From contig CM048745.1 of NCBI GenBank assembly GCA_026315105.1, forward strand, positions 546,523,358 through 546,587,357: DNA of 64,000 nucleotides, in the 5' to 3' direction. The position numbers were made by a program, and so were the translations under genes. Below are positions 52,442 through 64,000 of the stretch, one piece after another; within the stretch, counting starts at the first letter, position 1; each line of letters opens with the position of its first letter. The DNA comes from Locusta migratoria (lineage: Eukaryota; Arthropoda; Insecta; Orthoptera; Acrididae). A model generated the notes under the pieces. It was not told the DNA's origin. It did no database searches and saw only the letters and a program-made list of their open reading frames with translations.

Positions 52442-53161
52442 TTTTAAGATACGAGGTTTGGATCTTAATTAGTGGCAACATCTTATTCACATCCGATACA
52501 AAAGCGTTACATGTTTGCACCTGTTATTTTCCATCAAAGTAGTCTCCAGCGTTGTTTAGAACCCGTTGTCAGCGATGTGGAAGGCATAGTATACCGTTAG
52601 CACAGCCTGTTCTGTTGATGGTGAGAATGGAGCGGTTTACTGTCTGTCGAAACTCTGGAACAGTTCTGAAGCGAATGCCATGAAGTGAATCCTTCATCTG
52701 CGGAATCAAATCAGTCACAAGGACTTTAGCCCGAGGAGTATGGCGGCTGGTACATTACTTCCCAGTCCCATCGACCGAACAGAGCAGCCACAGCTTGCGC
52801 TGTATGCGCCCGCGCAATTGTCATGAAAACTGATGTGTGGGTTGCGCAGGAAGTGTTACCGCTTCTCTCGCAAAGTATAAATCCTTGTAACTTTGATTTG
52901 ATTCCGAAAATGAAGAAACCACTTCGAGGCATTCGCTTCAGTACTTTCCGAGAGATTCGACAGGCAGTAGACCGCTCCATTCGCACCATCAACAGGACAG
53001 GCTCTACTAACGTTATGCTACGCCTTCCATATAGCTGGCAACGGTATATATACTATGATGGTGAATACTTTGAAGGACAGTAAAAGGTGCAAACATGTAA
53101 CGCATATGTATCGGTTCTGATAAATAGTTACCACTATTAAGTTCCAACACTCGTATTTAAT
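52442..53161. mobile_element. Palindromic mariner derivative with two inverted transposase 3' ends
   Basis: Inverted terminal parts ATACGAGGTTTGGATCTTAA (52451 on) and the complement near 53135-53155. Left arm, minus strand: HGIRF, INRTGCANG, LPHRWQR, QPPYSS-like and ARAHTAQAV. Right arm, plus strand (52870-53083): NPCNFDLIPKMKKPLRGIRF, TINRTGSTN, LPYSWQR, GEYFEGQ stop. These are the C-terminal blocks of a mariner transposase. Neither arm has a full transposase. Confidence 0.75.
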
Positions 53162-54040
53162 TCATTCGAGCGTTGTTCAGTGGTTTTCCGGCTATTTGGC
53201 AAAGGCAAAGACGTAGAAGTAGAGATGGCAAGTGAGTTTGTGTTTTATTTTCCCCTAATTATTGATGTCGCACTCCTTGTTTCCCTCCACAAAGAGTGTT
53301 TGTGTATATTTGCATCTGTTGTGTGATAGGATAGAGATATATTGGTGGTAGTAGTTTGCAGGCTTTTTGCTTTTCACCAGGAAAGGTCGTGTAAACAGTT
53401 TTTGAGTAGTGCAAATAGTTTACGAGCAATTCCTGTGGTTGCTTTTGGGCAGGCAGGTCATACGAAATCGAGAAACGTAGCTGCCGGCTCGTCGCACCTT
53501 TATCGGCCAACCAGACTGCATCCTCCTGGGTAGGTTGAATTGCAGCGACCGTTGGAGAGGCCGAAAGCCATCTTCAGTCTTCTCGTGGGAACCTATGGAA
53601 ACGACTGGATGGTGGTTATTTGGTAAGAAATGCAGGAAATTAAGAAATTGTGGGTTCAGATAAAAGCCAAATAATATTGTTCAATAGGAAAGTTATAGAT
53701 ATGGAGGCAGAAAATTTTTTAATCGTTTAATTCGTCGCCAAATGGGCGCACAGGGAAACTTTTAGTGTTACACATGTGATGGAGGCTCAAGTCGCTTTCA
53801 AGTCTTTCTTCTTTCAGTTATGGCTTTCGTGTTGCCTTCATGCTCATGTATATCTTGTTGAGAAATTCTATGATTTTTTAGTACCATACTTTGTGTGACT
53901 TCGGACTTTTTTGACGGGATCGGTCTGAGTCATAGCCTATTAACGTAAATAAGCTGCAATGCTTTTGCCGTTGTCCCTAATAGTTTCTAAATGGAATGTG
54001 CTGCCGTTTCGTATTTTTTCCGAACAGGAATCCTTAATGA
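53162..54040. other. Unassigned spacer
   Basis: An ORF of 83 codons (53259-53510 minus) and one of 63 (53342-53533 plus) overlap on opposite strands; no motif. Confidence 0.35.
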
Positions 54041-54047
54041 ATTCATT

Positions 54048-55803
54048 ACATCTACATCTACATCTACATACATACTCCGCAATTCACCGTAAGGTGCGTG
54101 GCGGAGGGTACACTGTACCACTACTAGGCATTTCCTTTCCTATTCCACTCCCAAATTAAACGAGGAAAAAAAGAATGCCTATATGCCTCCGTACGAGCCC
54201 TAATTTCTCTTATCTTGTCTTTGTGATCTTTACGCGAAATGTAAGTAGGCGGCAGCAAGATCGTACTACACTCAGCTTCAAATTCCGGCCCTCTAAATTT
54301 ACTTAACAGAAATTCACGAAAAGAACGTCGTCTTTCTTCCAGCGATCCCCAATTGAGTTGTCGGAGCATTTCCGTGACACTCGCGCATTGGTCGAACCTA
54401 CCGGTAACAAATCTAGCTGCTCGCCTCTGAACCGCCTCTATGTCTTCCTTCAAACCGATCTGCTGCGGGTCCCAAATACTTGAGCAATACTAAAGACGTG
54501 GTCGTACAAGCGTTTTATACGCGGTCTCTTTTACAGGTGAAGTACATCTTCCCAAAATTCTCCCAATAAACCGAAGTCGGCTGTCTGCCTTACTCACAAC
54601 TGTCCTTACATGCTCGTTCCATTTCATATCGCTCTGCAATGTTACGCCTAGATATTTGAACGACGCGACGCATCAAGAAGCTCACTACTGATGCTGTATT
54701 CGAACATTATAGGATTGTTTTTTCTACTCATGCGCATCACCTTACATTTTTCTACATTGAGAGCTAGCTGCCATTCTTCGCACCAACTAGAAATTTTGTC
54801 TAAGTCAACCTGTATGCTATTACAGTCAGTTACAGACGACACCCTCCCATACACCACAGCATCATCAGCAAACAGCCGCAATTTACAACTTACTCTGTCC
54901 ATCAGATCATTTATATAGATAGAAAATAATAGCGGTCCTATCACACTCCCCTGGGGCACGCCTGACGATACACTCGTCTCCGATGAACACTCGCCGTCGA
55001 GAACAACGTACTGCATTCTATTACTTAGGAAGTCTTCCAGCCAATCACAAATCTGTGAACCTATTCCATAAGCTCGCATATTCATTAGCAGTCTGCAGTG
55101 TGGCACCGTGTCGAACGCCTTTTTGAAGTCGAGAAAAACACAATCCGCCTGTTGCCCTTCGTCCATGGCTCGCAAGATGTCATGTGAGAAAAGGGCAAGC
55201 TGAGTTTCACATGAACGATGTTTCCTAAACACGTGCTGATTCATGGAAAGAAGCTTTTCCGTTTCAAGGAAATTTACTATATTAGAACTGAGAATATGCT
55301 CCAAAATTCTACATGAAACCGATGTCAACGATATTGGCCTGTAATTGTATGGGTCAGTTCTCTTTCCTTTCTTATACACGGGAGTCACCTGCGCTTTTTT
55401 CCAATCACTAGGAACTTTGCGCTGAATTAAAGATTCGCTGTAAATGCAAGCTAAGTAGGGGGCCAATGTCGCAGAATAGTCTTTGTAAAACCGAACTGGT
55501 ATTCCATCCGGACCAGCAGACTTTTTCGTATTTAGCTCTCTCAGCTGCTTCTCTACACCGGAAATACCTATTGCTATGTCCCCCATTTCGGAATTAGTAC
55601 GTTGATCAAATGATGGTATATTTGTGCGGTCCTCCTGCGTGAAAGATTTCTTAAAGGTTAAATTTAGAACTTCAGCTTTCCGTTTGCTTTCTATTACTGC
55701 CCCGGAATGATCAACTAGTGACTGGACAGTGGGCTTTGACCCGCTTATCGATTTTACATAGGACCAGAATTTTTTCGGGTTCTCGGAAAGATCTTTTGCT
55801 AAG
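54048..55803 (-). mobile_element. 5'-truncated CR1-group LINE (CR1-2 family)
   Basis: Minus strand: from 55803 the frame reads the end of the linker (KKFWSYVKS), then RT: KSAGPDGIPVRFY, TPVYKKGKRTDPYNYRPIS, FRKHRSCETQL, FLDFKKAFDTVPH, GVPQGSVIGPLLF, RLFADDAVVY; after a 1-nt shift near 54665 the C-terminal part with a TAG near 54490 and frame 54453-54124 (VQRRAARFV, WEWNRKG). 3' tail of CATCTA units at 54048-54068 (minus strand TAGATG). TSD not clear. Confidence 0.87.
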
Positions 55804-55981
55804 GTATGGCTGTGATAATTATTGTATGCAATAATTGTTGTCTTTATGAAATAGTTCGGTCAACCATGAGCTGTGAGTGGTGCCAGGCTGTGGATTTGTG
55901 GTCGGCTGTACTTCTATTCGACAGTAATAATTCCGTTTGCTTTACTTTAATGTTGCTACGTGAGTATTTTATTCCATACTA

Positions 55982-57470
55982 TCTGTAAACCCGGCGTTGC
56001 CCAGGTGTTTATTTATCCTACACTCTCGTAGTCCACATCCCCTTCCCCCCTCTCTCTCTGCATCCCCCTCTTTCTCTCCCATCTCTCTTTCGTTTCCATC
56101 TTTCCCTCTCTCGGCAAAGTTTTCTGCAAGGTATCCTCTGTCATGTACCATACAAACATTTATGTACCCAGTAATCTTCCTCTTGGTATAAAGGTAATGT
56201 GTGCAACAATTCATAAATATTGGAGCAAAACTATGCATTTTGTAAAATTACGTAAGTTAAGTACCCTCCACCATGCACCGAACTAAATTTTATACAGACA
56301 GTGACATTCCTCTTGTTTTTAAGGTAGAGTTGGAAAATTTCATCAATATCGGAACAAAACTATAGATTTCTATGCAATAGAAGCGCAAGACCACATTGAA
56401 AAACGCAATTTGTTGTTCTCGAGTATTCCAGTTTTATTTCATACAACCTTTGTTCTGAGAATAACGTGAACAACAAAAAACAGAACTGTGAAATCAGTCG
56501 AGCCGTTCTCAAATTATGGCGCGACCAAGGTATTTAGGGGTCTATTTTTAGATTGCAAAGCACCTTCCCCTTGCGCTGTATGAAACTTACGGTAGAAGTG
56601 ACTTTCCTTTTGTTTTCAAGGTCATGCATGCGAAATTTCGTGAAGATCGGAATGAAACTGCAGATTTCGTGAGTCTGTAGAAGAAGTATGCTCCGCCATG
56701 CACCCATCACAAAATACTTTCTTTTCTGAAGTTTTCCGCCTATAAACTACATTCCTGCCAAACTTCAGCTTCATAGGTGAAGTAGTTTGCGAGATTTCGT
56801 GTTTAGTCAGTGAGTGAGCGAGTGTCCTTTCGCTTTTATACAGATAGAAATTAAGAAAACATATTGTTTAATTTTGGATGCCATAGAGTTGAGGGAGACT
56901 TGCAGACAGAAATTAATGGTAACATTCAAATGTGTAATGCTAAGTTTATTTGATACAAGCTCTGATGCTACAGTTTTACGGCATCTACAAGGAAACTGTT
57001 GTGAGCGGTAGACTTTTCGTTTTATCATTTTGTGGAGGAGGGGGGTTAGTTAGAAAATGCTTCATAAACGTCCTAAATTACATGCAAACTTTGTTGCAGT
57101 TCCCTAACTACTCCTATTTTCTAATAATTGACGCATATATCTGGGTGTTCTTACGCGGTGGCCTCTCATTTATGACGTCATATGTCTTGAGCTATGTGTC
57201 GTGCTGTTTTGTTTTTGGGTCAGAAATCTTTGTGGGCGTACGGTGAACATTTCGCCAAAGTTTCATTGCAATCGAATGATTGGTTTATGAGCACATAAAG
57301 GACATACATACGAGTAATTTCGAAGTGCATTTCTATGTGTTATGCACGTATATCCGTTCAGTGTTGATAAATGTCCGTTTAGTTATTCCTCTATAAAGCA
57401 GCACCACGATTATAAATAGCCGAATATCGTACCAGCCTAATGTAACCTCAGTTTTTTCTCATGTCTTGCG
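55982..57470. repeat. Decayed non-coding repeat with diverged ~250-bp sub-units
   Basis: Starts AAACCCGGCGTTGCCCAGGT, a start widely seen in arthropod repeats. Phrases CATCAATATCGGAACAAAAC (near 56340) and GTGAAGATCGGAATGAAACT (near 56640), and a similar one near 56215, suggest three diverged sub-units. Confidence 0.45.
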
Positions 57471-58072
57471 TTGGTCCTACCAGCCATCCCAATGTCCGAC
57501 CAGTGGCACCAGTTCGTGCAATATATATTTAAATTTGCTCATCGCACGCCCCTAGGCAATTGCATGCGTATATTAGATGTAATAGTGTTTGCTTAAATTA
57601 ATGTGAATACTTTCCTACCCCTCCCCGTCCCCATGTGTGCCACAGAATGCAATTAACTTCCAACTACGATGTTAATAGAAGACCTGTATGTTGTAATTTG
57701 TGGAGTAAATTAACTCTACAAAGCTCTGGCAAAGTTAATACGTAATTTTTCTTGCCCTGAGAATCTATAGCTTTTTAACCAGACTTAATACACCATTTAT
57801 CTTACTGCGAGAGCTTATAGTGTTTTTAACCAAGCTAAATTTAACGGATACTTATTCTGGAAGCTTATGATGACTGCAGATCCTTGTTAAATTCTAAGCA
57901 GCGACAGTTGCTACATTTTTCTTCAAATGATCTGTTCAGTGAATATGTGTTTTTTAGTGAGAATAATAAGCTGAAATAAACTAAACCTCACATTTAATTA
58001 ATCCATTGTATTTGTACTTCGATGTTTAATCAATTCATCTTGCTTTCTCTTTTTCAAGGATGGGATGGAAAC
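57471..58072. other. Unassigned AT-rich spacer
   Basis: Nothing recognised. Confidence 0.35.
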
Positions 58073-58073
58073 T

Positions 58074-58560
58074 ACAGGGTGTTTATAAATGAATATCGAA
58101 ATTTTAACGCTTTGTAATATTTATTATATTAAACTTACTATAGTAAATGAAATGTCTTATGAAAGAGCAACTAAAATAGTTTTACCAAGAACCATATAAC
58201 TGTTCAATGTGAATATAATTTGTCACACGGCACACATCAATTCTAGTGTCGAGTCATTGCCAAATATTGATAAGTGTGTCTGGAGTGATAGTAGCAAAAG
58301 TTACTTCAATCCGGTTTCCTAATTCAGGGAGATTTTCTGGTAGCGCAGGCTCGTATACACGATCCTTCATGAAGCCCTAAAGGAAAAATCGCGTACTTCG
58401 CTATGACAGTGAGGCAGCGCACCATCTTGCTGAAAAATGAAGTTCCCTCCCTAATCTTCTTCCATCTGAAGGGAGAACCATTGCTTTGGTCTAAAAAGGT
58501 AAGAAGTGCCAGTTACAGTAGGTTTCTCCAAAAAAAGAAAGGCCCTTAAAATCTCCGCCG
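58074..58560 (-). pseudogene. 3' part of a DUF4817-type mariner-superfamily transposase
   Basis: End ACAGGGTGTTTATAAATGAA (58074 on) is a terminal-repeat-like sequence. Minus strand, broken frames: PTVTGTSYL, FQQDGALPHCHSEVRDF (second catalytic Asp block), VYEPALPENLPEL, RIEVTFATITPDTLINIWQ, RIDVCRVTN and HIEQLY. About 100 nt holding the last catalytic acidic residue are deleted. Confidence 0.7.
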
Positions 58561-59400
58561 GGATGCGCCACAAATAAATAATAATATAAAAAAATTTAAA
58601 AAAAAAACAGTCACTTTAGGGTAATCTAGTTGCATTTGTTCCATCTTGTGAAGATTTTCTGAGCCCCAGATGCATACATTGTAAGTGTTAACCGTTTAAT
58701 TCCCACATTATCAAGTCAGCTTTGGAAAAATTAACATTCAGCGCTTCCTGAATTAATATAGTGCACTAAACATCAAAATTTGTTTTTTTTTAACCATTCA
58801 GGCCATGAACGCACAATTGTGCGGTTCTAGTTTTGCTCGCTTTATTTCTTCGTGATTCACGCTAGGAAATTCAGGCTTGCATTACCCAATCGTGGATGTA
58901 CTGTTGTAACGTACGTAACGTGTTTTAGTTCCACGTTTCTACAATGGGTGCCATCAGCAGTCGGCAAAGTTGGCAAACTTTCAGTACACTTAAAATGGCG
59001 ACAAGAAAGACTTGTTGACATCCTTGTGTTGATATCCTTGTTTTGACATATGAAGCTACGTTATGTCTGACAGCCAATTGATTTTATATGATGCTGTGGT
59101 GTTATGTCATTTCTTTCAAAGGCATGTTACTGAAAGATGGTGCAGATCATAAAAATTTGTAGTAAAGGCCCAAAACGGACTATTGAGTTGGTACAAAATT
59201 TTTGAAAATTAATTTATTTTCTTTTATGTAATGAATTACTGCATTTATTTTGTATCTTAAACGTCTATCTCTATATTAATGTCACATCACCTACAACCTT
59301 GGGTCTGAAAGGGTTATAATTCTTGATCGAAATAATGCTTTTTTATGTCATGTATTTCATGCAGAACACAGACGTTTGTATCCAGGTATTTTTTACTTGG
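58561..59400. other. Unassigned spacer
   Basis: AT-rich; a 64-codon frame (58852-59046) has no motif. Confidence 0.35.
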
Positions 59401-61440
59401 GGCGTTATTTTTTGACAGTTAACACTATCATATCAATAACGCTAGCATAATGTTCGTCACAGCACGAAAGAAAAGACAATTCACTGCTGAGATGAAATGA
59501 CATGAACCACGCTAACACTCACACTCACAGCCACATAGAAACGGCAACGTAACACAACTTTATCATGTCATACTTATCAAACAGTCATAAAAATCATTGA
59601 TCATGATAGTTATGTGAGGATTATTACTATGTGAATATTAACAGCAAAATAATTAGAAATATGTCTTAATGACAAAATAATTCGACACTTGTGCAAACCG
59701 CACACAAGCAGTTAAAAATTTGTACAAAATATGCTTCTGTAATTTTTACATCCACAGCCTGCGCAGCTACACATCAGCAGATGGGCACAACGCCACCAAG
59801 TACATGGCTGTTGAGTTTACAATAGAAATTCACTTATAAAAGTTATTAAATTCATATTATTACATGAATGCATTACTCTTTCATATTATTTTATGAATAT
59901 AGTATTCAAGGCAAGTCTCATTCAAACAACCTTCATAAATGACAACAATAGACCCCAGCCGTCAAGGTCAGAAAAAGTTAGCCACACCAAAACTTTAAAT
60001 CATCAAGACACAAAATATATAGGCTTGGTACACAAAACTCATAGTCAAAGTTAATATACCGTGTGTCAGTTCAGTTAAATAATCATAATCAAATTTTTAA
60101 AAAACAGGTACCCCTTTAAGTTTCTTACACAAAGATCATTTAACCCCCCACTTTATAAATAATTTTGTACAAGACAGTTACCAGGATAAAATTTCAACCA
60201 TTAGATAAAATTTAGCAATTAATTTGAAATATGACATGAAAACATCTAATAGTAAAATATCTATTGCTTATACAGTTCAAAAACAGTTCATGATTATGGT
60301 GTCTGTCAGATTTAGTGAAGCATAAAAGATACAGCTAACTTACGGAAACAAATTTGTAACATATTTAGTAAAACATGAACATACAGCTTACTTACAGAAA
60401 CCAATTTAAGAAATTTCATGAAATGAAAGTATCTAATCATGAATATTACTTATTCAAGATCTCAAGATTTAGTGAAAAATTGAACATTAGTAACAGAGGC
60501 ATGTGACATACAAGTATTTCAGAATACTCAAACAAGAGACTGTGTGACATGAAAATACTGTTTTACCAAAAGAATAATATTATAGACAGTTCATTTTAAA
60601 TGTAACTAAAGATCCCCAGGATATCCTACATAAAGTAGTTTGGAAAGCAAAACCATCATCACTTCATCAGAAACTTTGACAGTTTACACAATAAACATTT
60701 CACAACTATAGCCTATGGCATCTGTAGATTATTAGGATTATGCAACAATTTTAGTTTAGTACAAGAGATACAGTCAGCTGCTGAATCAATACAAGAATTA
60801 TCTTAAAATGAAAGTGTTTACTAATGACTATTACAAGACTTTTACGACAAAGGCAAATACTCACAGAAAATATTTATATTAGTTAATCAAAAGACTGTGT
60901 GTGACCAGAAAAATACTATCGTATTCAAAAAATTTTCATTACATACAATTAAACTTGATTATGTCATTAAGAATCTCAAAATGTTTTGCACAAAGTACTT
61001 CAGAAACAATATTACCATCACATAGACCTAATCAGTTTAAGCAATTAACATTCTTATAGTTTTCAGAGAATATAAAAGCACATCTGAATGCATAGTATAT
61101 ATTATCACACATTTACCAAGAGACAGAACGCATAGAAAAATATGAAAAAGTTGAGCTTACTGAATGACATTGAAGTCAGTTTAGTGAACATACACCTCAT
61201 TATGTTTCTTACCCTAGGCAACTTTGAATAGTAAACATAGCAAATACATAGAACATTTTTTTTACAAATAACATAGGCCTACTATCAGTGAATATTTTAC
61301 ACTTACATATGAAACAGTTACCAAAACTTCAAAAGAATCTACAGTTGTCTAATATTTTGCTATAAGTTTATGAATTAAAGACAAATATAACTGTACAGTC
61401 CAGTTTAAAGCAAATAAAATCAATTATAATGACTGAGCTT
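59401..61440. other. AT-rich region without ORFs
   Basis: About 2 kb with almost no open frames on either strand, directly downstream (minus sense) of the Asn/Asp-rich gene. It could be the 3' non-coding part of the same unknown element. I searched by eye for a terminal repeat shared with 62.6-63.7 kb and found none. Confidence 0.35.
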
Positions 61441-61442
61441 TC

Positions 61443-62592
61443 TTAGGATTGTGTTTCAATTATTAGAGATCCCATACCAACAATCACCTGCCTATTTCTT
61501 TTTACTTTACAGTGTTTCCACCACACTGGGTACAATTTTTCCCAGCTCAATTCTTGCTTTTTCCATATAAAGTATATGTGAATTTTAAACTTCTGCCTTA
61601 ATGTTACCTTTTCACAAATCAAATCAGGTAAGTTACAGTCAGTTTTAGGTAAGACTGTATCATTCAAGTTTACATTCTTAGGATTATTTTTAAGACACAA
61701 TTTAGTTTCATCAATATGTTCCCTAACTTCAACATTTTCATCACAAAATTTTTTAAACCTTTCATGAATAGTATTATGTTCCCTATTTTTAACATTTAAA
61801 TCTTTAATATACAATATGTCGTCAGTTTCATTACCATTTTCCACAAAGTCCCTACTTTCAACATTTTCATATAAAATATTCTCATTACAAAGCATAAGAT
61901 TCTCGTCATCATCATAAAAATCAACATTTTCATAATTAATTCCATTATCATTTGTTACATTCTCATTTTTAGACCCATTATTACAAACGCTATTAGTTTC
62001 ATAATTATGAATATCAACATTATCGTTGTCAATACATAGTTCAGTACATAGCTCCACAGATACATCATTACTGTCAACATCACTAGATACCTCACTTATA
62101 TCACACTCAAGTAAAATATTATGGCTTTCAGTAGCATGCACAAAGTCTAAGTTACCATTATCACATCAGATACAAATACATCATCACATTTAGGTTTTAT
62201 TGGTGTATTAGCATGTTTGTAGTTTCTATGCTCATTAAAATATGCATTATATTATTTATTGTGTCTGTTTCTTTGCCACCCCCTTTTCCCTATTAACTTC
62301 TTTAACAAAATCTGCATCTTCTTCTACTGTCTGACCTGCTAATTCTACTTCATGTAAAACAGCTCGTATAGTAATCATTTATTACGCCTAACCATGTGTT
62401 CATATTTTCATTGTGTGTTTTGAAATCTGTGTTTTCACACGAAACTTTAAGTTCATCTTTAATTAGATTTTGTTGGTCTCTTAACTTTTTTAATAAATTA
62501 TTTTCCAGTTTGTTAAGTAATGATTGTAGCATCTCCGAAGCAAAGTCTACTACTCCATTATACGCTTTAATAGTTTCTTCGTTGTTATTCAT
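61443..62592 (-). pseudogene. Asn/Asp-rich protein of unknown function, broken
   Basis: Minus strand. From 62592 an 80-codon frame (MNNNEETIKAYNG; predicted helix with LLNKLENNLLKKL) shifts near 62375 into TIRAVLHEVELAGQTVEE, then NEHRNYKHANTPIKPKCDD, and joins the 232-codon frame 62141-61443, very rich in Asn, Asp and Glu and ending in a basic, Trp-containing segment (KLYPVWWKHCKVKR). Three or so lesions separate the parts, but the sense stays the same across ~1.1 kb of AT-rich DNA, which argues for one former gene. Possibly a gag-like gene of an LTR element, but no zinc knuckle, protease or RT was seen. Confidence 0.45.
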
Positions 62593-62784
62593 GTTTAATG
62601 TACATACTGTCTTTTCAATAAAAAATCAAAGTTTAACTTACTTTTTTAAGCGTCAAGTCCATTTCAAATTGAAACATACCGTAACTTTTGTGTTGCTGCA
62701 GTGTCCTTTCAAATAAATTATTATAGATCTCCATTTCGTTCTGAAATCCATGCCAGGTGAATTTATTAAGATTTCATTCATAAA

Positions 62785-62865
62785 ACGCGTGTAAAAGTCG
62801 GTGATTAAAATTTCGCAAATAGAACTCGCCACAACGAATAAGGTCGTCCTTTCATGTTGCGTCTT
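62785..62865 (-). mobile_element. Small CR1-1 fragment
   Basis: AAAGTCGGTGATTRAAAYTTCGCAAA matches the CR1-1 C-terminal coding region near 35766-35795 and continues to about 62860. Confidence 0.55.
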
Positions 62866-63785
62866 CGTTGTTTCTGAAACATGTCACAGTTGTAAGTGTC
62901 CTAAAATCGACAGTTTTTCCCGCGCCGAATGCACCAAGTATGGCGCTTTTTATGCACAACACTGAAGCCACATTTTTTACATCACTTTTTTCAGATGTTC
63001 AGTGGCCTCGTAGGTCTCGTAGCTCACCTGCCCTTAATGCAGCACAAAATTATATTAGGATGTCAGATTCTTAAGGCGTCTTATGGAAAGTATAAATGTG
63101 ACACGTATCATTTTAAATAAATTTATTTTTCATTCTTGAAGCACACAAAACAAAAGTAATACATTCAAAACTGATCCAAGACTGACTGACAACTAACTCC
63201 CAACTGACTCAGGACTGACTTCACGACAACTAACTTTCGACTTTCTGCTTTAATACTAATTCGTTTGCGCCAATTCTGGCGTATTAATTCTAGAACACGG
63301 AAGTTACAAAGTTTTATATTTAACAATTTTTTTATGAAACATAAGTGAATCTTGCTTTACGTAAAGGCACATAAAATTAAGACAAATGCAATAATAAGTT
63401 TTTCCTATCAAAACAAACAGTACAAAAGATCGTAAGTAAACAACAATTAGCCCAGTATTAATATATGTTTACATTATTTGAAATCGTTGAATCAAAGCAA
63501 CTAATTAATTGTACAGACAGTAAAGTATTATATTATGGTCAGTACATTATAGAAAACATCAGATAATGTTATTCAACAATTTCATTGACCTTAAACTTTA
63601 ACTAGTTTGTTATAAGATCCAAGTAATGCAGGTGATAATGTCAAAGTGACTTACCAGAAGCGCCATAAAATGCTTATATATTTTAAATATGTAATATTAG
63701 GTTACAGTGTTACGGTCAAATGTGGTATCGTATACTTCATTAATCCAAACAAATGAGACATTACAGGCCAAATACATTACAGTAT
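62866..63785. other. Unassigned AT-rich spacer
   Basis: Contains a run of ACTGACTGACAACTAACT-like phrases (63180-63245). It looks like part of a terminal repeat or minisatellite, but no second copy was found. Confidence 0.35.
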
Positions 63786-63789
63786 CTTG

Positions 63790-64000
63790 TGGTTACTATT
63801 CGCGGATGATGCTGTCGTTTATCGGTTAGTGAAATCAACAGAGAGTCAAAAGCAACAGCAAAGCGATTGGTGCGAAGATTGGCAATTAACAATAAATAAC
63901 GAAAAGTGTGAAGTTATACACGTGACCACTAAAAGAAATCCGCTGAACTTCAATTACACGATAAATCAGTCAAACCTTAAGGTCGTAAATTCTACCAAAT
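63790..64000 (+). mobile_element. CR1-1 family LINE fragment running off the window
   Basis: Plus strand: FADDAVVYRLVKSTE (RT motif C), WCEDWQLTINNEKCEV, TTKRNPLNFNYTINQSNLK, the same region as 36380-36140 of the minus-strand CR1-1. An in-frame loss of ~6 codons (DIDKIS region) is seen. 5'-truncated at about 63790. Confidence 0.85.

Noticed and set aside
59401..63785. LTR retrotransposon with paired long terminal repeats
   Set aside because: No two copies of a terminal repeat were found by eye, and no protease, RT or integrase motif is present.

Overview
The window is repeat-dominated DNA from an animal with a large genome, most likely an orthopteran insect such as a locust or grasshopper (inference). 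The basis is the number of tRNA-headed SINE copies, whose tails I recognise from locust sequence, plus RTE, CR1 and Tx1-like LINEs, Penelope-like elements (PLEs) and Tc1/mariner, pogo and Mutator-type relics. I found no convincing host protein-coding gene. The nearest candidates are two THAP-domain first exons followed by splice-donor-like sites, and both could belong to transposons.

Layout. 1-6511: an old SINE, then a nearly complete Tx1/L1-group LINE (ORF1 with one CCHC knuckle, ORF2 with endonuclease, reverse transcriptase and a C-terminal CCHC) ending in an A-rich tail. 7.1-8.4 kb: a Tx1-like LINE fragment cut by a 5'-truncated RTE element. 9.56-10.25 kb: a three-part nest, in which a SINE contains a second SINE and a 205-bp perfect palindrome, each with its own target-site duplication (TSD). 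10.4-13.5 kb: a mariner relic, SINEs and two long inverted repeats. 14-15.2 kb: a PLE reverse-transcriptase relic. 16.3-21.5 kb: a DUF4817-type transposase end, a THAP exon, a Tc1 relic split by a SINE, a CpG-rich patch, and a pogo-like element with terminal inverted repeats. 22-29.4 kb: decayed repeats, tRNA-like hairpins, a 1-kb inverted repeat and a 0.32-kb tandem repeat. 29.5-32.7 kb: a THAP-exon hairpin and an alternating A-B-A-B tandem array. 33-34.4 kb: a PLE arm and a Mutator-like pseudogene. 35-43 kb: a nearly full-length CR1 LINE on the minus strand, carrying in its ORF2 a complete 3.3-kb PLE with 228-bp inverted terminal repeats and a 13-bp TSD. 43-56 kb: a Tigger-like relic, RTE and CR1 fragments, many SINEs and a palindromic mariner derivative. 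56-64 kb: AT-rich decayed repeats, a DUF4817-type relic, an Asn/Asp-rich broken gene of unknown type, and another CR1 copy running off the end.

Two themes stand out. First, hammerhead-ribozyme-like cores (CUGANGA, stem II, GAAA) occur at five PLE-related loci. At three of them they lie in inverted arms followed by a short unique tail, and two of those three elements have almost no interior left. Second, at least nine long inverted repeats of unrelated origin (PLE, mariner, THAP, tRNA-SINE) occur in 64 kb. All alignments were done by eye, so boundaries are approximate unless a TSD is stated.
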